Origin: Prochlorococcus sp. MIT 1314
Lineage (GTDB): Bacteria; Cyanobacteriota; Cyanobacteriia; PCC-6307; Cyanobiaceae
Assembly: GCF_034093315.1 (NCBI RefSeq)
Contig: NZ_CP139300.1
Location: forward strand, 1,302,001 to 1,366,000
Reading direction: 5' to 3'
DNA length: 64,000 nucleotides
Under the pieces are notes generated by a model, which saw nothing but the letters and a program-made list of their open reading frames with translations, ran no database searches and was not told where the DNA came from. The position numbers were made by a program, and so were the translations under genes. Below are positions 59,720-64,000 of this stretch, in pieces; position 1 is the first letter of the stretch; each line of letters starts with the position of its first letter.

Positions 59720-60331
59720 TTAATTTTGTTTATTGATTTGGGAGAATTCTAATTCTACAGGAGTCTCGCGCCCAAATATTGAAAGTAATGCTTTTAATTT
59801 ATTTCTTTCCCCAGAAACTTCTATAACTTCACCCTGGAAATCCTTGAATGGACCACTAGTTACTATAATTCTATCTTTTTCTTCAACATCTAATTTAATA
59901 ACAGCTTTTTTCTCTGCTGCGCGCTTAAAGATTCTATTTACCTCCTGCCTAGATAAAGGTCTTGGTTTGATATGACCTCGTGATCTACCGTTATTTCTAC
60001 CGTCATCAGCACCAACGAAGTTAATTACATTTGGAGTACTTTTTACCGCCATCATTGTATCTTCATCCAAAATCATTCTTACTAGGACATAACCTGGAAA
60101 AACTTTTTCTTCAGTAGTTTGTCTACTTCCATCTTTTTTTAATTTAATTCCTGGAGTTTGGGGGATTTCAATTTCAATGATTCGATTATTAACTCCTAAA
60201 GTTACTGATCTTTGCTCAAGAGTAGCTTTTACTTTTTTTTCACAGCTTGATGCTACTTGAACTGCATACCATCTTGCGATGCTAGTATTTGCTTTCGAAG
60301 AAGCAAGGTTTGTAGTCAATTCATTACTCAT
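59720..60331 (-). CDS. nusG: Transcription termination/antitermination factor NusG
   Basis: Elongation factor with an NGN domain (WYAVQVASSCEKKVKATLEQR and PGYVLVRMILDED) and a C-terminal KOW domain (DRIIVTSGPFKDFQGEVIEV). It has 203 aa. A short 20-residue N-terminal tail precedes the NGN domain. ATG start. Follows secE by 54 nt. Confidence 0.96.
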   Translation of the reverse strand: MSNELTTNLASSKANTSIARWYAVQVASSCEKKVKATLEQRSVTLGVNNRIIEIEIPQTPGIKLKKDGSRQTTEEKVFPGYVLVRMILDEDTMMAVKSTPNVINFVGADDGRNNGRSRGHIKPRPLSRQEVNRIFKRAAEKKAVIKLDVEEKDRIIVTSGPFKDFQGEVIEVSGERNKLKALLSIFGRETPVELEFSQINKQN

Positions 60332-60385
60332 TTTTTTCTGGAAACTTAATTAAGATCTTTATTAAATTGGATATTTAGGTTTAAT

Positions 60386-60628
60386 TTAACCAAAAATTTG
60401 TGAGGCTGCCCATCCATAAAATCTGCTGACAGATGCTATGGCTGCCGCAGAGAAAGATACCATAATTATAACTGCAATCGATTCGCTAAAAAGTTGTTGT
60501 TTGTTTGGCCATACGACAAGTTTAAGCTCATCATAGGTCGATTTTAAGAAATTTTTCTTTTTTTTTGGTTCTTCAATTTGAGGGGAATCTTTTTTAAGAG
60601 GTTCTTGATTAGTAATAGGACTTGTCAC
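60386..60628 (-). CDS. secE: Preprotein translocase subunit SecE
   Basis: Single-span SecE of 80 aa. A charged N-terminal part (residues 1-27) is followed by the conserved amphipathic region FLKSTYDELKLVVWPNKQQL and one helix at about 52-75. Start GTG (60626-60628). Upstream of nusG as in most bacteria. Confidence 0.93.
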   Translation of the reverse strand: MTSPITNQEPLKKDSPQIEEPKKKKNFLKSTYDELKLVVWPNKQQLFSESIAVIIMVSFSAAAIASVSRFYGWAASQIFG

Positions 60629-60687
60629 AAGATTTTTTGTAAGTAAGCTTTATGCTTTGATCCTATTTTAGCTTATCGATTTACTGC

Positions 60688-63444
60688 TCAGCTAGGTCTG
60701 AAAACAATTTCATCTTTTTTAGAGGGGTTAAGTTTGATTGTTATATTTTTTTTGTTTTTAAAGTTATCCTCTAAAAGTTTTGCAGCTAAGGGATTTTCTA
60801 TCTGTCTTCTGAGTTCCCTACTCAGTGGCCTGGCACCATATTCAGGTTCGTATGAATCGGTTGCAATTTTATTGATAACTTTTTTGTCTATTGTTATGTT
60901 TATTTTCTGTTCAAGAAGTAGTTTTTTTAAATCTTCTGTTTGTAGAATAATTATTTTTTGAAGTTCAGCAATAGATAATGGATCAAACTTGACGACTTCA
61001 TCAATCCGATTTAAAAATTCTGGTCTAAAAATTGAAGACAATGTATTATTAATAGAATTTTCTAGATTTTGTTCATCTTTTTCTAACTTTTCCTCACTTT
61101 TAGAAATCTTTTGTGAATACTCCAGTATAACTTTCCCAGCTAGGTTACTTGTCATAATGATTACGGTATTTTTGAAGTCAACTGTTCTTCCTTGAGAGTC
61201 CGTTAATCTTCCTTCATCTAAGACTTGTAAAAGTATATTAAAAACTTCTGTATTTGCTTTTTCTATCTCATCAAGAAGTATTACTGAGTAGGGTTTGCGT
61301 CTTACAGCTTCAGTTAATTGTCCTCCCTCTTCATAACCTACATACCCAGGAGGCGCTCCCAAAAGTCTTGCTACTGCGTTTTTCTCCATATATTCACTCA
61401 TGTCTAATCTTAAAAGTGCTTCTTCTTCATCAAATAAAGCTGATGCAAGAGATTTTGCTAATTCTGTTTTACCAACACCTGTGGGACCCATAAATAAAAA
61501 AGACCCAATAGGTCTTTTTGGACTTTTCATACCAACCCGAGCCCTTCTAATTGCAGCGGAAACAGCTTCTATAGCTTTTTCTTGTCCAATAACTTTTTCA
61601 CTTAGTTCTTTTTCTAGATTCACTAATTTCTTACGTTCATTTGACACTACTTTAGAAATTGGAATGCCTGTGATTTTTGAGATTACATCAGCAATATCAT
61701 CAGGTTCAACTTGATATTTAAATGGGAAATTTCTATTTTTCTTTATTTTTTTAAAGTTTCCTTCCACTTTCTGTATTTCATCCTCTATTTCACTTAATTC
61801 TTCCTCAAGCTTTTCTAAAAAATCAAAATTATTTGCAATATCAAGATTTGATTTATCTTTAATTTTTTTGGTTAGCTTATCTTCTTCTTTCAACAAAATA
61901 GATAATTGTTCCATTTCTAAGCGCAAATTATTCCAATTATCGAAAAGAAAATTCAATTTCGACTCTGATTGTTGCCTCATATTCAATAGTTTTTCTTTCT
62001 CTTCGATATTTTCAACTAACAAATTATTCAGTTTTTCATTAATAGTATAAATTTTGTTTTCTTGTTGGAGAATTATTTGAGGCTTGTTATTAGACTCGAT
62101 TTTTAATTGTGCGGCTGCTTCATCAATTAAATCTATTGCTTTATCAGGGAGACATTTATCGCTGATATATCTGTCGGCTAATTTTGCAGAATAATTCACA
62201 GCGTCTTCAGAAATCCTAATGCCATGATGTAATTCATATTTCTTTTTTATGCCTTGCAGTATTTTTGCGCTCAATTCTACTGAAGGTTCATTAACAGATA
62301 TCTTTTGAAAGCAATTATTCAATGCTTGGTCTTTTTCAATAGTTTCACGAAATTTTTCAGGAGTTGTTGTACCAATACATCTTAGTTCTCCTTCAGCTAA
62401 TAAAGGTTTTAAGATATTACTAATATCCGCAGTAGATCTGTCGGAACTCAATATTGAGTGGATTTCATCAATAAATAAAATCATTCCTTGGCTGGGATTG
62501 TTTAATTCCTGAAGTATTAAGCTTAGTCTTTCTTCTAGTTGGCCTCTAAATTTTGTCCCAGAAACTAATGCACCTAAGTCGAGTGAGATAATTTTAAAGT
62601 CTTTTAATGAATCAGGAACTTTTTTTTCTACAATTAATTGTGCAAGTAATTTTGTAATTGAGGTTTTACCCACTCCAGGATTACCGATAAGTATGGGATT
62701 ATTTTTATTCCTTCTGCAGAGCACCCTCATTAAATTATTGATCTCATTCTCTCTTCCTATAACAGGATCAAGTAAACCTTTTTTAGCTGATTCTGTTAAA
62801 TCTTTTCCATAAAGTGAAATAGCATTTTCATCTTTTTCAACTTGTTTTTTGCTTTCGATTTGAAGTTCGCTTTTAGGTAATGGAACAATAGCTTTTTCTG
62901 ATTTTTCTTCTTTGACTAAAGTCTCTTTGGTTGATTCAAAATTAGATTGATTATTGATTTCAATTACATTCTTATAATCACCAGTCTCTTTCGATTGATT
63001 AATATTTGGGAAAAACTTTAATTCTTCCTCTAATTTTTCAATCGAGAGATTACCTTCTTGAAAAACATAATTTCCAATTCTTAAATCTCTTCCAAGAGCT
63101 ATTAGTAAATGTGGGATTTCTATTAATCTTGACCCCCATTGAATTTTAATCTGATTTGCATTATCTAATAAAATTTCTAAATCTTCTCCAATAGTAAAAA
63201 TATCCGACTCATTTGATGGCGTCTCTTCTAAAAAATCTTCTGTTATATCTAAGACTGTATCTTGGTCTATTGATAATTTTTCAATGAAAGCAAAGAATTC
63301 ACTTGATGAAAACAATGTATGAATGATGTGTTCAATATTAAATTCGCTATGATCCCATTTTTTTGCTGTTTCTTCTCCTAATAGAAGAAGATTCCAACTT
63401 ATATCGCTAAAAAGTTCGGGACTTGATGTAAGAGTTTCTCTCAT
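60688..63444 (-). CDS. clpB: ClpB-like Hsp100 AAA+ protein
   Basis: Double-AAA+ disaggregase of 918 aa. Layout: N-domain (1-145), an unusual 65-residue charged linker (145-210), AAA1 with Walker A GNPGVGKT (254-261) and Walker B ILFIDE, a coiled middle domain of about 130 residues, and AAA2 with GPTGVGKT and the VILLDEIEKA Walker B. The AAA1 pore loop is GTKFRG (296-301), with Phe where ClpB has Tyr. No ClpP-binding IGF/VGF loop is seen. It is a diverged ClpB (perhaps ClpB2). Same strand as secE, 59 nt upstream of it; divergent from eno. Confidence 0.85.
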   Translation of the reverse strand: MRETLTSSPELFSDISWNLLLLGEETAKKWDHSEFNIEHIIHTLFSSSEFFAFIEKLSIDQDTVLDITEDFLEETPSNESDIFTIGEDLEILLDNANQIKIQWGSRLIEIPHLLIALGRDLRIGNYVFQEGNLSIEKLEEELKFFPNINQSKETGDYKNVIEINNQSNFESTKETLVKEEKSEKAIVPLPKSELQIESKKQVEKDENAISLYGKDLTESAKKGLLDPVIGRENEINNLMRVLCRRNKNNPILIGNPGVGKTSITKLLAQLIVEKKVPDSLKDFKIISLDLGALVSGTKFRGQLEERLSLILQELNNPSQGMILFIDEIHSILSSDRSTADISNILKPLLAEGELRCIGTTTPEKFRETIEKDQALNNCFQKISVNEPSVELSAKILQGIKKKYELHHGIRISEDAVNYSAKLADRYISDKCLPDKAIDLIDEAAAQLKIESNNKPQIILQQENKIYTINEKLNNLLVENIEEKEKLLNMRQQSESKLNFLFDNWNNLRLEMEQLSILLKEEDKLTKKIKDKSNLDIANNFDFLEKLEEELSEIEDEIQKVEGNFKKIKKNRNFPFKYQVEPDDIADVISKITGIPISKVVSNERKKLVNLEKELSEKVIGQEKAIEAVSAAIRRARVGMKSPKRPIGSFLFMGPTGVGKTELAKSLASALFDEEEALLRLDMSEYMEKNAVARLLGAPPGYVGYEEGGQLTEAVRRKPYSVILLDEIEKANTEVFNILLQVLDEGRLTDSQGRTVDFKNTVIIMTSNLAGKVILEYSQKISKSEEKLEKDEQNLENSINNTLSSIFRPEFLNRIDEVVKFDPLSIAELQKIIILQTEDLKKLLLEQKINITIDKKVINKIATDSYEPEYGARPLSRELRRQIENPLAAKLLEDNFKNKKNITIKLNPSKKDEIVFRPS

Positions 63445-64000
<556 letters not shown>

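Overview
The window is AT-rich, gene-dense DNA from a marine picocyanobacterium, most likely a high-light Prochlorococcus. The assignment rests on gene content: carotenoid genes of the plant/cyanobacterial type (crtB, crtP/pds, Z-ISO), many subunits of cyanobacterial NDH-1 including the oxygenic-type ndhM, chlM, phylloquinone (men) genes, an RbcR-type LysR regulator and a PedR-like regulator. Very short intergenic spaces, strong A+T bias and frequent TTG/GTG starts point to a streamlined Prochlorococcus genome. The species assignment is an inference; no 16S rRNA or ITS is present. Everything looks like vertically inherited core genome: I see no IS element, prophage, integrase, CRISPR array, defence island, rRNA or tRNA gene.

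Layout. 1-6.1 kb: tRNA nucleotidyltransferase, an RRM protein, crtB-pds (minus), ndhM-DUF3172 (plus) and the LysR gene rbcR (minus). 6.2-12.9 kb (plus): Z-ISO, ndhF, ndhD, scpA and an NDP-sugar pyrophosphorylase. 12.9-21.3 kb, mostly minus: metF, the small LuxR/PedR-like regulator (plus), a 61-aa ORF, CYTH, NAD kinase, the ndhA-I-G-E operon, citrate synthase and a DUF3352 protein. 21.4-29.4 kb: short alternating units (rhodanese, trpB, SUI1, cysC, purE, chlM, a NarL-type response regulator, a NifS-like desulfurase, rsmH, ndhH). 29.4-34.5 kb: phylloquinone block (DHNA-CoA thioesterase, menA-C-E, divergent menF). 34.5-39.4 kb: gshB-grxC, then the operon prfB (with programmed +1 frameshift)-DUF3285-ybeY-dgkA-trpG/pabA-MBL-like. 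39.4-50.9 kb: hisC-argS, nadC, mnmE, DUF2062, spoT/rel, a fused ABC ATPase and rluD-rbgA. 51.2-57.3 kb: pgk, a secreted hypothetical, murG, cobC-like, pyrD and rnhA. 57.3-64 kb: the ribosomal/transcription block secE-nusG-rplK-rplA-[L10 leader]-rplJ-rplL (minus), a clpB-like gene and the 5' end of eno.

How the genes work together. Eight NDH-1 subunits (M, F, D, E, G, I, A, H) lie at four separate loci and should build one thylakoid complex. crtB, pds and Z-ISO give the first steps from GGPP to di-cis-zeta-carotene. The men genes make the phylloquinone of photosystem I. The most interesting signals are regulatory: the prfB recoding site, the L10 leader hairpin over the rplJ start, a long hairpin directly in front of rnhA, overlapping palindromes between rbcR and Z-ISO, and 15 convergent gene pairs that all lie within 18 nt of each other or overlap.

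No clearly new multi-gene system was found. The longest gene-free stretches are 264 nt (clpB-eno), 213 nt (rbgA-pgk) and 191 nt (rplA-rplJ); no stretch exceeds 300 nt.
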